Positions 42,187 through 53,731 of a DNA stretch of 64,000 nucleotides are shown here, in pieces; the first letter of the stretch is position 1, and each line of letters opens with the position of its first letter. A program made the position numbers and the translations under genes. This DNA comes from Ilex aquifolium. Taxonomy: Eukaryota; Streptophyta; Magnoliopsida; Aquifoliales; Aquifoliaceae. The stretch is taken from positions 5,854,951 through 5,918,950 of the forward strand of contig OX637395.1 of assembly GCA_951799425.1 (NCBI GenBank), in the 5' to 3' direction. A model generated the notes under the pieces. The model was not told the DNA's origin. It saw only the letters and a list, made by a program, of their open reading frames with translations, and did not search any database.

Positions 42187-44980
42187 CTAGCTACTCTCAT
42201 GGTCGTCCTCTTCCTCCTCGTCACCTTCCTCATTGTCCTCAGCCTCATCATCCTCGACCTGGTCAGAGCCTCCATCACCATTATCAGGTGCCTCGGTTGG
42301 CATGAAGCCTGAGACGTCAACACCAGGATAGGAGACTGAGATCTTCCCCCAAAGCTCATCGTAACCATCAATGAAGGCATCTGCAAGGCCATTCATCAAA
42401 TCTCTCTCAGCTGTGACAGCCCTCTCCTCAGCCTGCAAAGCTCTATCATGAGCTGCCTTCACCTCTGCCTCTGCGGCAGCCTCTCTGAGCATGGTCCTCT
42501 CACGGGTCTTCTTAAGCTCAGCCTCACTGAGCATGGCCCTCTCGCGGGTCTTCACAAGCTCAACCTCTTTGAGCACGTTCCTCTCACGGGCCGCCGAAAG
42601 CTTAGATTCAAGATCAGTTATCTTCTCACGAGCCTCCTTAAGCTCAACCTCGAGCCCGGTCGCCTTCTCACAGGATGCCACAAGCTCAGCTTGAGAACCC
42701 CTGCTAGCAGCTTCAAACTCAGCAATTCTCACCCGAGCTGCAAGGAGCTCATTCTGCATAGCATCACGATCTTGCTTCATCTCATGGTGACTGAAAGTCC
42801 TTGCAAGTAAACACATGGATGCAGTATAAGCCTGAAGAAAGATAAAAGTCAGGAGAAACTTTAGAAAGAACTGGAGAAAAGGAGGAAATTGACCCTTACC
42901 TGACCCAAGCCTTCCAAAAAGTTGCGGGCAATTCCTTCCGTACCCAAGGCATTAATCCCGATAACATCCTCGCCAAACACAAACCGCCCAAGTCGATCCT
43001 TAATGATTGGCGCATTACCCAGCATGGAGCTGATCAATGGTGCACCTCGCGAAATTCCCACAGGAGGAGTCAGGGAACCTGGAGTAGAGTGTGTAGCCAA
43101 AGGGGTTCCCGGAGTAGCGGGAACAGATGAAGAAGTCGTCGCCCGAGAAGGCGCTTGATGGGAGCACCCCCGAGGAGCCACCAGTGAGGTTGCTTGAGGA
43201 GAGGTAACCTCCGTCGATGCATTTGGAGAAGTTACTTGGGGGGCATCTCTTTTCCTCGCCACCTTGGAAGGGGGAGGGCTCCTACTAGAAAGACGAGATC
43301 CAATCACCCCCTATACATCTCTGCAGAAACAATGAAGTGTTGTAGATGAAAAATACCGGACAGAGGTGAAAAATACAAAACAATTACCGTACCTTTCCTC
43401 TTCAAGGAAGAACCGCCCGACTTGGAAGAGGGAGCATTAGCCTTAGAAGGAACCGAAGATGAAACACGGACTCCTCCATCTTTGTGCACGAGAGTTCCAA
43501 AATCCCGTATGGGATGAGCTCGCACAGCCTCAAGCTTCCACTCCTGACCCTGGGAGAGTGTAGGGGAACCTGCATGGAATATGGTGAGCACACGGCTTAC
43601 GAGGAATATGGTAAGAAAAAAAGTGAAAATATGGGACGTACCGACTTTCTTTGGAGCAACCCATCGTGATGGTACCAGTGCCCTATCAACATCTGAAGCC
43701 CACTCTCCACCGACAAATATGAAATGAGTTTTCCAGCTATGGCAGTTGGAGGCCAACCCAGTAATCAGCTTGCCTCCCCTCGGATTAAAATAATACCAAC
43801 CTCGGTTGGGAGCCGGAGTCTCACTTAAGAAATAGGCTGCATGGAACTCAGTGGCAGAAACATCCTCTTGGTGCACTTTTCTCCACAATTCCAGAAAGGC
43901 TAGTAGAACCCTCCAACCATTAGGTGTCAGCCGCCCGGGCGTCAATGAAAAATAGTTCAAAATAACACAAACGGGGGAAGGGATGGGAAGCCTGAGGCCA
44001 ACCTCAAGCATCTCCTCATAAATGACAATGTCACCAGAGGAGTCATCGCAAGCGGGCTCGCCTTTTTCTGCCCGACGGCAGAATACAGTAGGAGGAATGC
44101 GGTATGTAGAAATAATCCGCGAAATATCGGCATCTGAAGTTAAAATGCTGGCAAGGGTACTTACCTTGGACCCGTCGTCGTCATAGATTACTTTGTGTTT
44201 TTTGTTGCGAAGACGTGAATGATTACCCAAACCACTGCCAAGATCCTTGCCATGAAAAGTACCCAGAGTGCCCACCTCCTGAACCGTGTACTCCGCACCG
44301 CTCAGTCCAGCACCTGGAGAGGTGCCTGACCCTCTCTGATCGCCTAATGAAGGAAGCCCAGCGCCTGGTGTGGCCTTCTCGACCAAAGTTGCGCCTGGAG
44401 TGGCGCCTGGCATGACCATCTCGCCCAAAATGGCGCCTGGCATGGCGTCTGCCTTGTCCATCTCGCCCAAAATGGCGCCTGGCATGGCGCCTGCCTTGTC
44501 TATCTCGTCCAAAGTGGCGCCAAGAGGGGCCCTTTTCTTGCTCTTCTCGCCCAAGTCAGCAGAAGTAGCGCCCATGGCGCCCAGATTGCTGTCCAGGACA
44601 GCCAGTTCCACGCCATCCTCTCCAAGCACATGGGAATCTCGCCCATGCTCTCCCAGCACATGGGCATCTCGCCCAAGCTCTCCCAGCACATGGGCATCTC
44701 GCCCATGCTCACCTAGCATAGGAGCTGATTGCCCAGCGCCTATGGCGCCCAAGGAGCTGCCTGAACCAGCGCCTATGGCGCCCTGCTGGTCTCCTCGCCC
44801 ACTGCCACCTGGACCAGCCCTTATCTCGCCCAAATCAGCTCCCATAGCGCCTGGACCAGCCCCCTTTTTGCTCAGCACAGCGCCTATGGCGCCCGAGGAG
44901 CTACCCGAACCAGCGCCTATGGCGCCCAACTGGTCTCCTCGCCCACCTTGGCTCACTTCTCCAACATTCTCTTGATCCAT
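42187..44980 (-). pseudogene. Tat-4 antisense gene, four exons, one frameshift
   Basis: Minus-strand model: exon 1 44980-43642, intron 43641-43570 (GTACGT..ATGCAG, 72 nt), exon 2 43569-43393, intron 43392-43321 (GTACGG..CTGCAG, 72 nt), exon 3 43320-42900, intron 42899-42832 (GTAAGG..TTCAG, 68 nt), exon 4 42831-42187. Exon lengths sum to 2582, one short of 861 codons. A G-run at 43307-43311 appears to have lost one base, giving an early stop. Exon 1 has a GGCGCC-repeat-coded Gly/Ala leader, then the Y-x-IPP domain (STYRIPPTVF, LRLPIPSPVCVILNYF) shared with the Tat-3 gene. Exon 4 is a coiled coil with 14-residue TRERxMLSEAELKK repeats and an acidic tail. Probably intact until recently. Confidence 0.75.
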
Positions 44981-45265
44981 GAGCACCCAAGGAAAATTTG
45001 CTCACAAGAAATTCGGCTATGGCTTCCTCACAAGAAAATTCGGCTATGGCTTCTTAAAAAAAAATGGGTTTCTTTCCAAACTCAAAACCCAAGAGCACAA
45101 AGTCTTCAAAGTTGTCAAGGAAGCATTCTTGAATGGATGGAAGAAGGTGGGTGTGCTCAAACCCAAGAATCTCTAGTCTTGGGTCTCCAAAACTCAAGAA
45201 AGTTTCACCTCTCACTCCAAGAAAGATTCTATGTGGAAATGGGCAAATGAAGAGGAAAAGTGCCA

Positions 45266-45272
45266 ATTTATA
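45266..45272 (-). promoter_or_regulatory. TATA box of the Tat-4 antisense gene
   Basis: The minus strand reads TATAAAT (context GGCTATAAATTGG), 286 bp before the antisense ATG and 215 bp inside the 3' LTR start. Confidence 0.6.
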
Positions 45273-45486
45273 GCCTAGGGTTTCCAAAAGAGGGAAAAGC
45301 CCCAAATTGGAAATCAAGGGTTATCTTAAAAATTAGGCAAAAATGCAAAGACTTGAGGTGTTCAGTGATAATATCGTGGAAGGGAAGAGTTATCTAGCAA
45401 AGGAAGTCTACACCACCAAGAACTCAAGATTCAAGTAAATGCCCCCTTCCCCAAGTTTCCTAGGACACGGGGCATTAGGGGGCAAA

Positions 45487-46054
45487 TGATGGGTCAAGCC
45501 CAAAAGGCCCAAAATTATACTGGAGCCCAGTTGCAATTGAAGGTTCAAATCTATAAAGGCCCCGCAGGCCCAATGAGATCCAAGCCCAATCAAGCTTTCC
45601 ATGGATCAACCTCAGCTCAGCTACAAGATTCAGGGAGCACTCAAGACCCCTTACCCACATTGGAAGCAGTCAAAGGGAGACCCGGTCTTGTGGGGAGCTC
45701 CTCAACGGTCACACCCGTTGAGGAGAATCCGCAAAGTCCACTAGAATAGCTGAGCATGGCCTCTTAAGTAGCTCCACTCGGTTGAGGACTGAATATAAAA
45801 TAGAAGCCCCACCAACACTTGGGGGGCATCGCCTTCTACAGAGCACAATACTCCTCTACCTCTCCCTTTTGTAATCTCTCCGTTCATATTACTCACCGGA
45901 ATCAATAAAAATATCGGCAACTCATTGCCATTCCAAAGTGGACGTAGGTCATATTGACCGAACCACTATAAACTCTATCTCTCTACTTTAATTACCACGT
46001 TAATTTCCAAATTACTTGACTAGTGGTGTGCAAAGCCAATTTTGTGCATCATCA
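45487..46054 (+). repeat. 3' LTR of Tat-4
   Basis: Same length as the 5' LTR (offset 9986). Preceded by the polypurine run AGGGGGCAAA (45477-45486). The stem-loop is at 45938-45966. Confidence 0.93.
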
Positions 46055-46122
46055 ATTTTCATTCCCACTTTGTCTCTTGTTTGTTTAATTAATCAAGGTT
46101 TAAGCCTAATCTAAGGCCAACA
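46055..46122 (+). repeat. Copia 5' LTR, second part
   Basis: Resumes with ATTTTCATTCCC (5 bp of target duplication, then LTR) and ends GGCCAACA. It matches the last ~63 bases of the 3' LTR. Confidence 0.9.
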
Positions 46123-46125
46123 GAG

Positions 46126-46137
46126 TGGTATCAGAGC
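46126..46137 (+). other. Primer binding site of the copia element
   Basis: TGGTATCAGAGC, complementary to the 3' end of initiator tRNA-Met, three bases behind the LTR end. Confidence 0.95.
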
Positions 46138-46204
46138 TCGATTCGACGACAACAACTGGGCGTGAAGATTTGGTTCGGGAAAACAAACCCCGGTGCCGAA
46201 GAAC

Positions 46205-49200
46205 ATGGCGGGTTCAAGTAATCAAAGTTTTGGAGCTCAACCACCTCCGATTCCACAATTTGATGGTGAGAATTATGATTTTTGGTGTGTGAAAATGAAA
46301 ACCCAACTTATTTGAAATGATTTGTGGGAGTATGTTGAAGATGGGTATGATGACCCCGAAGATGTCGATTCTTTGATGGATGCTCAAAAGCAAATATTGA
46401 AAGCACATAAGAGGAAGGATGCAAGAGCTCTCTCAGTGATTCAACAAGGAGTTTCGGACAAGATTTTTTCGAGGATCATCAACGAGACCAAGGCAAAGGA
46501 TGCTTGTGATATTCTTCAAAAGGAGTATCGGGCCAACTTGAAGGTAAGAGCAATTAAACTTCAATCTTTGAGAAGAGATTTTGAAAATATGAAAATGAAA
46601 GATGGTGAAGTATTGCAAGATTATTTTTCTAGATTGATGGAAGTTGTGAACCAAATGAAAATACATGGGGATAATATAACTAATGAAAGAATTGTGGGAA
46701 AAATTTTAATTACGTTGACGGCAGACTATAACCCCATTGTTGCGGTTCTTGAAAATACTAAGGACATTGAAACCTTGAGTGTTGAAAAATTGATGGGTTC
46801 AATTAAATCATTTGAGCAAATATTGGGTAAGCAAACGGAGAAGTCACTTGTAAGTGCTTTCCAATCTAAGCTCAATGTTAATGGTTCTAAAACTCAAGGA
46901 AGCTCTTGGAATTTCAATCAATCGGAAGGTGGAAAAGGAAAAGGTAAATTTGATAATGCAAAAGGTGGAGGAAAGAATAATTTTCACCAGAAGAATTTTC
47001 AAAGACAAGAAAATGAGGAGTCCACCCAAAGAGAGTGTAAAATTTGTAATCGAAGTAGTCATGTGGAGAAAGATTATTGGTTTAAGGGGAAGCCACAATG
47101 TTATAATTGTAAGAAATTTGGGCATGTGAAGAAGGATTGTAGAGTAACTAACCAACAAGCTAATTTTACCAAAAAAGGAGAAGTTGATGGGAACATGCTT
47201 TATGCGTGTCACAATGCTTTGGAGAAAAAATGTGATGTTTGGGTTGTTGATAGTGGTTATAGTAACCACATGACCGGTGATGAAAGCATTTTTGTCAACC
47301 TTGATGCTTCCTCAAATTCGCAAGTCAAAATGGGTAATGGTGCCTTAGTCCAAGCAAAAGAAAATGGTACTATTGCGGTGGAGACCAAGAAAAGAACAAG
47401 ATACATAAGGGATGTTTTACTAGTTCCGGACTTGGAGCAAAATTTGTTGAGTGTTGGTCAAATGGTGGAGCATGGGTATGTGGTTCACTTTGAAGATGAT
47501 TCTTGCAAGATTTATGAAAAAAAAGGGGAGCAAGCAAATGGTGGCAACAATCAAGATGGAGAAAAATAGAAGCTTTCCGCTCACTTTGAGGTATGCAAAA
47601 AATGTTGCTTTGAAGATGAATGTTGTGGATGAGACTTGGCTTTGGCATAAGAGATTGGGCCACTTGAATTTTCAAAGTTTGAAGTATCTACAACAAAAGG
47701 GCATGGTGCATAGGTTACCGATGATTCAAGAAGTCAAAGAAGTTTGTGAAGGTTGTGCTCTTGGGAAATAACACCGGGAGGCATTTTCAAAAGACAAGGC
47801 ATGGAGAGCTAAAGCACCATTGGAGCTTGTTCATACCGATGTGTGCGGGCCTATGGACACAATAACCCATGGAGGTAACAAGCATTTCATTACTTTCATT
47901 GATGATTTTTCTAGAATGACATGGGTTTACTTTATGAGACAAAAATCGGATGTGTTTAATGTTTTTCGAAAATTTCAAAGTTTTGTTGAAGGCAAAGTGG
48001 CCACCTTATGAAAGTGTTAAGAAGTGATAGAGGTGGTGAGTATAACTCTAATGAATTTATGAAGTTTTGTGAAAATATTGGGATGAAAAGACAATTGACC
48101 TTTGAGTACACTCCACAACAAAATGGAGTGGCGGAGAGAAAAAATAGAACAATTGAAGAAATGTCTAAATCAATGCTTATTGAAAAATGTTTGCCCAAAA
48201 CTTTTTGGGGCAAGGCCGTTAACACGGCGGTTTACTTGTTGAATAGATGTCTAACAAAAGCCCTTTCAAACAAAACTCCATTTGAAGTTTGGAGTAAAAG
48301 AAAGCCCTTGGTTAATCACTTGAAAGTGTTTGGGTGTATTTGTTATGCACACGTTCCCAAAGAAAATAGGCATAAACTTGATGAAGTTAGTGAAAAATGT
48401 ATCTTTGTGGGCTATAGCATTCAATCAAAAGGCTATAGGCTCTACAATTTGAAGAAAGATAAGTTGATCATTTCAAGAGACGTCATCTTTGATGAAAAAG
48501 CCTCTTGGGATTGGAAAGAAAAGAAGGTGCAAAATCATTTTTCTCCTACTTATGAAGAGGTGGAGAGTGAAGAAAGTGATGATGAGGATCCTGATGTTCC
48601 AAATCAAATGTCTCCGATTGCTAGTCCACAATCAACTCCATCAAGCTCAAGTTCTTCGTGTCCAAGTTCAACTCCAAGAAAAATTAGAAGTCTTAGTGAT
48701 GTGTATGCAAGATGCAACTTTTGTGCGGTTGAACCGGAGAACTTTGAAGAAGCAATTAAACTAGAAGTTTGGAAGAAAGCAATGGAAGAGGAGATTTGGG
48801 TGATTGAAAATAACAAGACGTGAGAGTTGGTGGAGAGACCCAAAGAAAAAGAAGTGATTGGTGTGAAGTGGATTTACAAAACAAAGCTTAATCCGGATGG
48901 GTCAATTCAAAAGAACAAAGCAAGGCTTGTTGCAAAAGGGTATTCTCAACAACCGGGTGTTGATTATCAACAAACATTTGCACCGGTGGCTCGGCTTGAC
49001 ACAAGTAGAGCACTTATTGCTTTGGCGGCTCAAAAAGGATGTTTCTTGTACCAACTTGATGTGAAGTCCGCATTCTTAAATGGAGACTTGGAGGAAGAGG
49101 TGTATGTGGATCAACCTCAAGGCTTTGTTGTCAAAGGAAAAGAAGATAAAATTTACAAGTTGAAGAAGACATTATATGGGTTGAAACAAGCACCCCGAGC

Positions 49201-50278
49201 ATGGTATAGCGAGATCAATTCCTACTTCAACAGTAAAGACTTTCAAAGGAGCAAAAGCGAGTCAACCTTGTACATCAAAAAACAAGATAACACCGGTATT
49301 CTTATTTTTTCTCTTTATGTTGATGATCTTGTTTTTACCGGAAATGATGAAAAGATGCTTGAAGAATTTAAAAGAGACATGATGAAAAAATATGAGATGA
49401 GTGATTTGGGTTTGTTGCATTACTTCTTGGGATTTGAAGTTTTTCAAAATGAAGATGGTGTTTTTATTTCCCAAATGAAGTATGCAAAAACTCTCATTGA
49501 AAAGTTTAAAATGGTGAATTGCAAGTCGGTTGCTATACCTTTGGTGGTGAATGAAAAGTTAACAAAGGAAGATGGAAGTAAAGATGTTGATGTTTCTCTT
49601 TATAGAAGTTTGGTTGGAAGTTTGTTATATTTGACGGTTACAAGGCCGAACATTATGTTTGCTACAAGTTTGTTATCTTGGTTTATGCATAGTCCAAGCC
49701 AAACTCATTTTGGGGCAGCAAAAAGAGTTTTGAGATACATCCAAGGTACCCTTGATTATGGGATTTTGTTTGAGAAAAATGTGGATGCAAAGTTGATTGG
49801 ATTTTGCGATAGTGATTGGGCCGGGTGTGTGGATGATATGAAGAGCACTTCCAGTTATGCATTTTCTCTTGGCTCGGGTGTCTTTTCATGGACATCCAGG
49901 AAGTAACAAACGGTAGCACAATCATCTGCCGAGGCTGAATATGTTTCGGCATCATTGGCAACATCACAAGCAATATGGCTAAGGAGAATCTTGAAAGATG
50001 TTGGTGAGAAGCAAGGAGAGTCTACTTCAATTTTGTGTGATAACAAGTCCGTGATAGCAATGACAAAGAATCCCGTCTACCATAGCCGAACCAAGCACAT
50101 TGCAATCAAACACCATTTTATCCGGGAGGCCGTGGAGGATGATGAGATTCAACTCAAGTATTGCAAGACGGAGGATCAAGTGGCGGATATCTTCACTAAA
50201 GCACTTCTGAAGGATAAGTTTCAATACTTTCGGGAAATGTTGGGTGTCACACAACAAAGCATTAAGGGGGAGTGTTAA
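46205..50278 (+). pseudogene. gag-pol: Copia Gag-Pol polyprotein pseudogene
   Basis: The ATG at 46205 opens a copia gag (FDGENYDFW..) broken by TGA at 46313. A knuckle CYNCKKFGHVKKDC (about 47098) and protease VVDSGYSNHMTG follow. The frame shifts in an A8 run near 47520. The pre-integrase domain (LWHKRLGHLNF) ends at TAA 47769. Integrase: HTDVCGPM, a frameshift near 48005, LRSDRGGEY, ERKNRTIEE. TGA at 48821 replaces Trp in KTWELV. RT: ARLVAKGYSQQPGVDY, YVDD at about 49314. TAA at 49904 replaces Gln in SRKQQTV; the RNase H continues (SSAEAEY, HHFIREAVE). The last codons overlap the first 6 bases of the 3' LTR (TAA 50276-50278). It cannot make a full polyprotein. Confidence 0.93.
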
Positions 50279-50659
50279 AGTTAATACTTTGTTGTGTTAT
50301 TTTGTATTTGGGCTAAAAATGTTATGCTTGTAATTGAGTCATAAAATGTTAGTGTGTGTTTGGGGTCATGTTTTGTTGTATTTAATTAGGCCCAAAGATA
50401 GAAAACTCTAGAATTATTTGGGTGTGTCTAGATATAGATTGTAAGAGTCTTTTCTAGAATATATGAAGTGTCTATATTTAGGTGTGTCTAGAAAAAGCTT
50501 GTTAGAAAATTTTCTAGAATATATGGAGTGTCTATATAAAGTTTGTAAGAGACTTTTCTAGAGGATATGAAATGAAAAATCTAGTTTCAGAACTTTCATT
50601 CCCACTTTGTCTCTTGTTTGTTTAATTAATCAAGGTTCAAGCCTAATCTAAGGCCAACA
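50273..50659 (+). repeat. Copia 3' LTR (387 bp)
   Basis: TGTTAAAG to GGCCAACA. It is preceded by the polypurine run AAGGGGGAG (50264-50272). Six TCTAGA palindromes lie between 50405 and 50562, two of them in the heat-shock-element-like form TTCTAGAA (50452-50459, 50512-50519). A TATATAAA box is at 50533-50540. Confidence 0.93.
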
Positions 50660-51567
50660 GAATGTCTCTAAATTCATCCACGAAAATTTTGCATCACAGG
50701 ATGTCTGTTTCTATGACTTTATGTATATGTGGATGTGCATGCTCAAATGTGTTTGTAGAAGTTATCTTTTAGTATGATTTTGACAGATAACTTGCCAACC
50801 CCATATGAACATTTTAGTGTCAAATAACCTGCTTGTATGACTTTAGTGGTTAGGTGTGGAACAAGTACAAGGTTTTTTTTTTTTTTTTATAACTATTTCA
50901 AAGTTTAGTGAGGAGGGGACTGGTGAGGTTCGAATCCGTGACCTAATGTTTCAACGGCAGACCACTGTGGCCATTACACCAACGGTTGATCCTCAAGTAA
51001 AGGATTCATATGTCAACAAACAAACACTTATGTGTGTGTATATATTCCGAGTACAAGTACAGAAAATAGTCTCTTCAAAAATAAGAATAAGTTTAGGACT
51101 GTCAATATACAATATGGTGTCTTGTTTAAGTCATATTGTCTCAAAATATTGCTAAATCTAAATCAAAACATTTCTTGTTATATAGAGGTGCATTTGCATC
51201 ATTTACGAGTTTTATTTAGCTAGATTCTCGTGTGTAACGAGATTCTTGTTGACCTATTCATCACATGGGTTGTGGGCAAACTCGTTTATGATTTTGAATT
51301 CTCCAACTAAATAACTTTCCATCGATCTTGTGTCTAATCAGGGAATCAAAAATTATACAATATGCAACTTCCTGTCGATTTTGTCTCTACTTTCACTAAA
51401 GACTATTTTAGAGCATCAATCATTAGAAAATTCTGTATTTGTACAATTTTTAAACTAGAGAATCCAATATATGCAACTTTTTTATTAAATGCCATGTGCA
51501 TTTTTTCCATATGCTCTAAATTTATATCTAAAATAACAAGTCCTACTAGGTTTGCGTATATAAAAAA

Positions 51568-51915
51568 GGGTTAATAATATTTTTGGTCCCGAAAGTATGC
51601 ACTTTTTTTTTTGTCATTTTCGTCCTCATTGTATTAATTTTTTCAATTTTATCCCTAAAGTATTCAATTCGTGTCATTTTGATTCCCACATAGACGGACC
51701 AATAAGTTTTTAACGGAATGATCACGTGTTGAGCACGTGATATCGTCTAAAAAAATGATGCGTGGTCACTTCCGTCAAAAACTTGACGGATTGTTTGACT
51801 AGAGATCAAAGTAACACGGATTCAATACTTTATGGATCAAATTGACAAAATTGATACAATGAAGATTAAACTGATAAAAAAATACATACTTCAGGAACCA
51901 AAGTACTACTAATCC
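51568..51915. mobile_element. Mutator-like hairpin MITE (348 bp)
   Basis: Ends GGGTTAATAATATTTTTGGTCCC and, as reverse complement, GGATTAGTAGTACTTTGGTTCC. The arms pair over about 120 bp (TCATTTTCGTCCTCATTGTAT against its partner near 51860). The flanks are TATAAAAAA (51559-51567) and TACAAAAAA (51916-51924), a 9-bp duplication with one change. Confidence 0.75.
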
Positions 51916-52261
51916 TACAAAAAAAATACTCTCTAAAATCAAAAACACTATTGGAGATATACGCTTAAAATGTGTTTTGAATCCACACGCTTATCTTGAA
52001 CGACTTATGTTTTAAATACACTTTTGTAGAAATCGCGATAGATTGAAAAATAAATTGAAAACTGCTGTAAAAGAGTAATAAACTTGGAAAATCATCTCCA
52101 TTTGGAAATTGATGCTCAATGTTGGCATATTTGACTTCACTGAGCATTCAATGGCCTCCTGTTCAAAAAAAGAAAAATTCAATGGCCTGAAGGTTCCAAA
52201 GGCCAAATTAAGGTGTTCTTCGCTGTAATATCGGTCCAGAGTCTCTTAGGTTTCTTGTTGT

Positions 52262-52445
52262 TTTCATGTGACAAACCCTATTTGTTACAATCTAAACGTC
52301 CTGAATTTGGATTTTGATAATTTCTTGGAGTCAGACCATATGGAATTTCTACTTCATAAATACCCTAGTTCCGACATAGATGACTTGTTTTTGACCGGAC
52401 CAGGGAGATTAATTAAGGTGCGCCAAACACCCATTAATCTATTTG
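52262..52445 (+). mobile_element. SINE-like fragment, second copy
   Basis: Shares ordered blocks with 3745-3985: AACGTCCTGAATTT, GGAGTCAGACCATATGG, TAAATACCCTAGTTCCGACATAGATG, GGGAGATTAATTAAGGTG. The open frame at 52268-52513 is a by-product of this repeat. Confidence 0.5.
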
Positions 52446-52879
52446 TTAGGTTTCTTGCTGTTTTAGTCTGGGCTTTCATGATGGGATTGGGTCGTATGAA
52501 CAATGTTATTTAGACTTAAAATCAATAACAATGATTGATTAAGTCAATAAATTAAGTCTGTATTTCAGATTCAAGTAGATATTGCAAATCCCTATCAAAT
52601 CCAGATTGTCTATGGCCATAAAAATTTACAAAGTTTGTGAAACATAAGGCAATCACCCCTGGTTTTTTATGTTCACTTTAATACCTGGATTTTTATTTTC
52701 AATGGGAGCTCCCTCTTGAAGATAAACCAACACATCCAGCTCTTGATAATAAATTCTTTTTTTTTTTTAGTAATCATTCTTTTTAATTGGTTCATTGCCC
52801 ACCAAAACATGATCCATTTTGTGGTTAATTGCTCACGTCATGTGAACAATTGTCCAAATTTTGTTTCGTTTACGATGAA

Positions 52880-53145
52880 AGGGAAAGGCTACGGTACTGT
52901 CGGCACAGGTACCGTACCGAAAATTATAATTTTTTAATGTTAAGTTATAATTTTTTTGAGTTCTAAGTTAAAACTTGTAAATGGCATGATCGATCATGGA
53001 AGGTTAGAATTAATACTAAAAATCCGTGATCGATCATGGTCTTTCCTTTGAATAGTTGTAACTTCTTTTTTCAAATATGTAATTACTATAAAAAGTTGTA
53101 ATTGACAAAACGGTACTAATTTTTTTTAGTACCATAAACTTTCCC
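52880..53145. mobile_element. Possible MITE with GGGAAAG..GGTACT terminal repeats
   Basis: The left end GGGAAAGGCTACGGTACT and the right end, as reverse complement, GGGAAAGTTTATGGTACT match at 15 of 18 positions. The possible flanks ACGATGAAA and ATGATGACA match only partly. Two copies of GATCGATCATGG (12 bp) lie inside at 52988 and 53028. Confidence 0.5.
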
Positions 53146-53731
53146 ATGATGACATGATCAAAACATTTCGCTTTCGTTGGAAATTTAAAATGAATCAGTG
53201 ATGAAAAATCAAAACTCTCATATTCCACAATGAAGTTCCAATGTTCGAAGCCAACAAAAACTATGAAATAGAAAATAAAATTTTGATTCTTTGATGTGAG
53301 TGAGCATGCCTTTCCCCATGCAACACACTATTGTGTGTGTCTATATATATATAGGGTGCAACACGAGGAATTTCCAGGGATTACTCATCTTAGTAAAACT
53401 CTCACCTAAACACGTTTAACTGCGAAATTATGATGGGAACACACTATTGTATATTGTTGGGCATCTTAGCTGCACACACTTTAAAGGTGAGCTTTTTCTT
53501 ACTAGTAATGCTACCAAAAAGAATTTGGGTTAAGTTCAAGTTGCATCATGAGAAGTTGACATATCAACCAGAGTACTCTGCATATTAAATCGAAGTTTCG
53601 AAATTCTGCACCCAAGTTTAATCCAAACACTAGAAATCTCTCTCCAAATACCAAATATTTTGAGTTAGGCTCATGTTGCATTTGGTTGAACCTCCCAAAA
53701 CTTGTAGCATAGTTATCACAAGAATGACACA

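Larger units (their letters stand above)
35501..46054 (+). mobile_element. Tat-4: full-length but mutated Tat-lineage element nested in the copia LTR
   Basis: LTRs of 568 bp each, primer site, broken gag-pro-pol, antisense gene and polypurine tract. The flanks are ACTTC (35496-35500) and ATTTT (46055-46059). The copia 3' LTR shows the unoccupied sequence ACTTT at the same place, so both duplication copies have since mutated by one base. LTR differences are few but more than in Tat-3. Confidence 0.93.
35178..50659 (+). mobile_element. Ty1/copia retrotransposon, decayed, split by nested Tat-4
   Basis: Target duplication GAATG (35173-35177 and 50660-50664). The 5' LTR is in two parts (35178-35500 and 46055-46122) around Tat-4. 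The 3' LTR is 50273-50659. The internal part is 46123-50272. Without Tat-4 the element is about 4.9 kb. The coding region has four in-frame stops and two frameshifts. Copia order (integrase before RT) is clear. Confidence 0.93.
50665..53731. other. Spacer with MITEs and a SINE fragment
   Basis: AT-rich, no gene recognised. A T-run followed by GAGGTTCGAATCCGTGACC at 50872-50942 contains a B-box-like sequence and may be a retroposon fragment; a similar T/G-run plus GGTTTGAACCCTTAACC is at 54820-54890. Named elements inside are listed separately. Confidence 0.55.

Noticed and set aside
44370-44975. 201-codon plus-strand frame in Tat-4
   Set aside because: A shadow of the GGCGCC repeat region in antisense exon 1.
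50930-50960. B-box-like GGTTCGAATCC suggesting a tRNA gene
   Set aside because: No A box, cloverleaf or terminator; more likely part of a retroposon fragment.
52268-52513. 81-codon frame that could be a small membrane protein
   Set aside because: Most of it lies in the SINE-like repeat that also occurs at 3745-3985.
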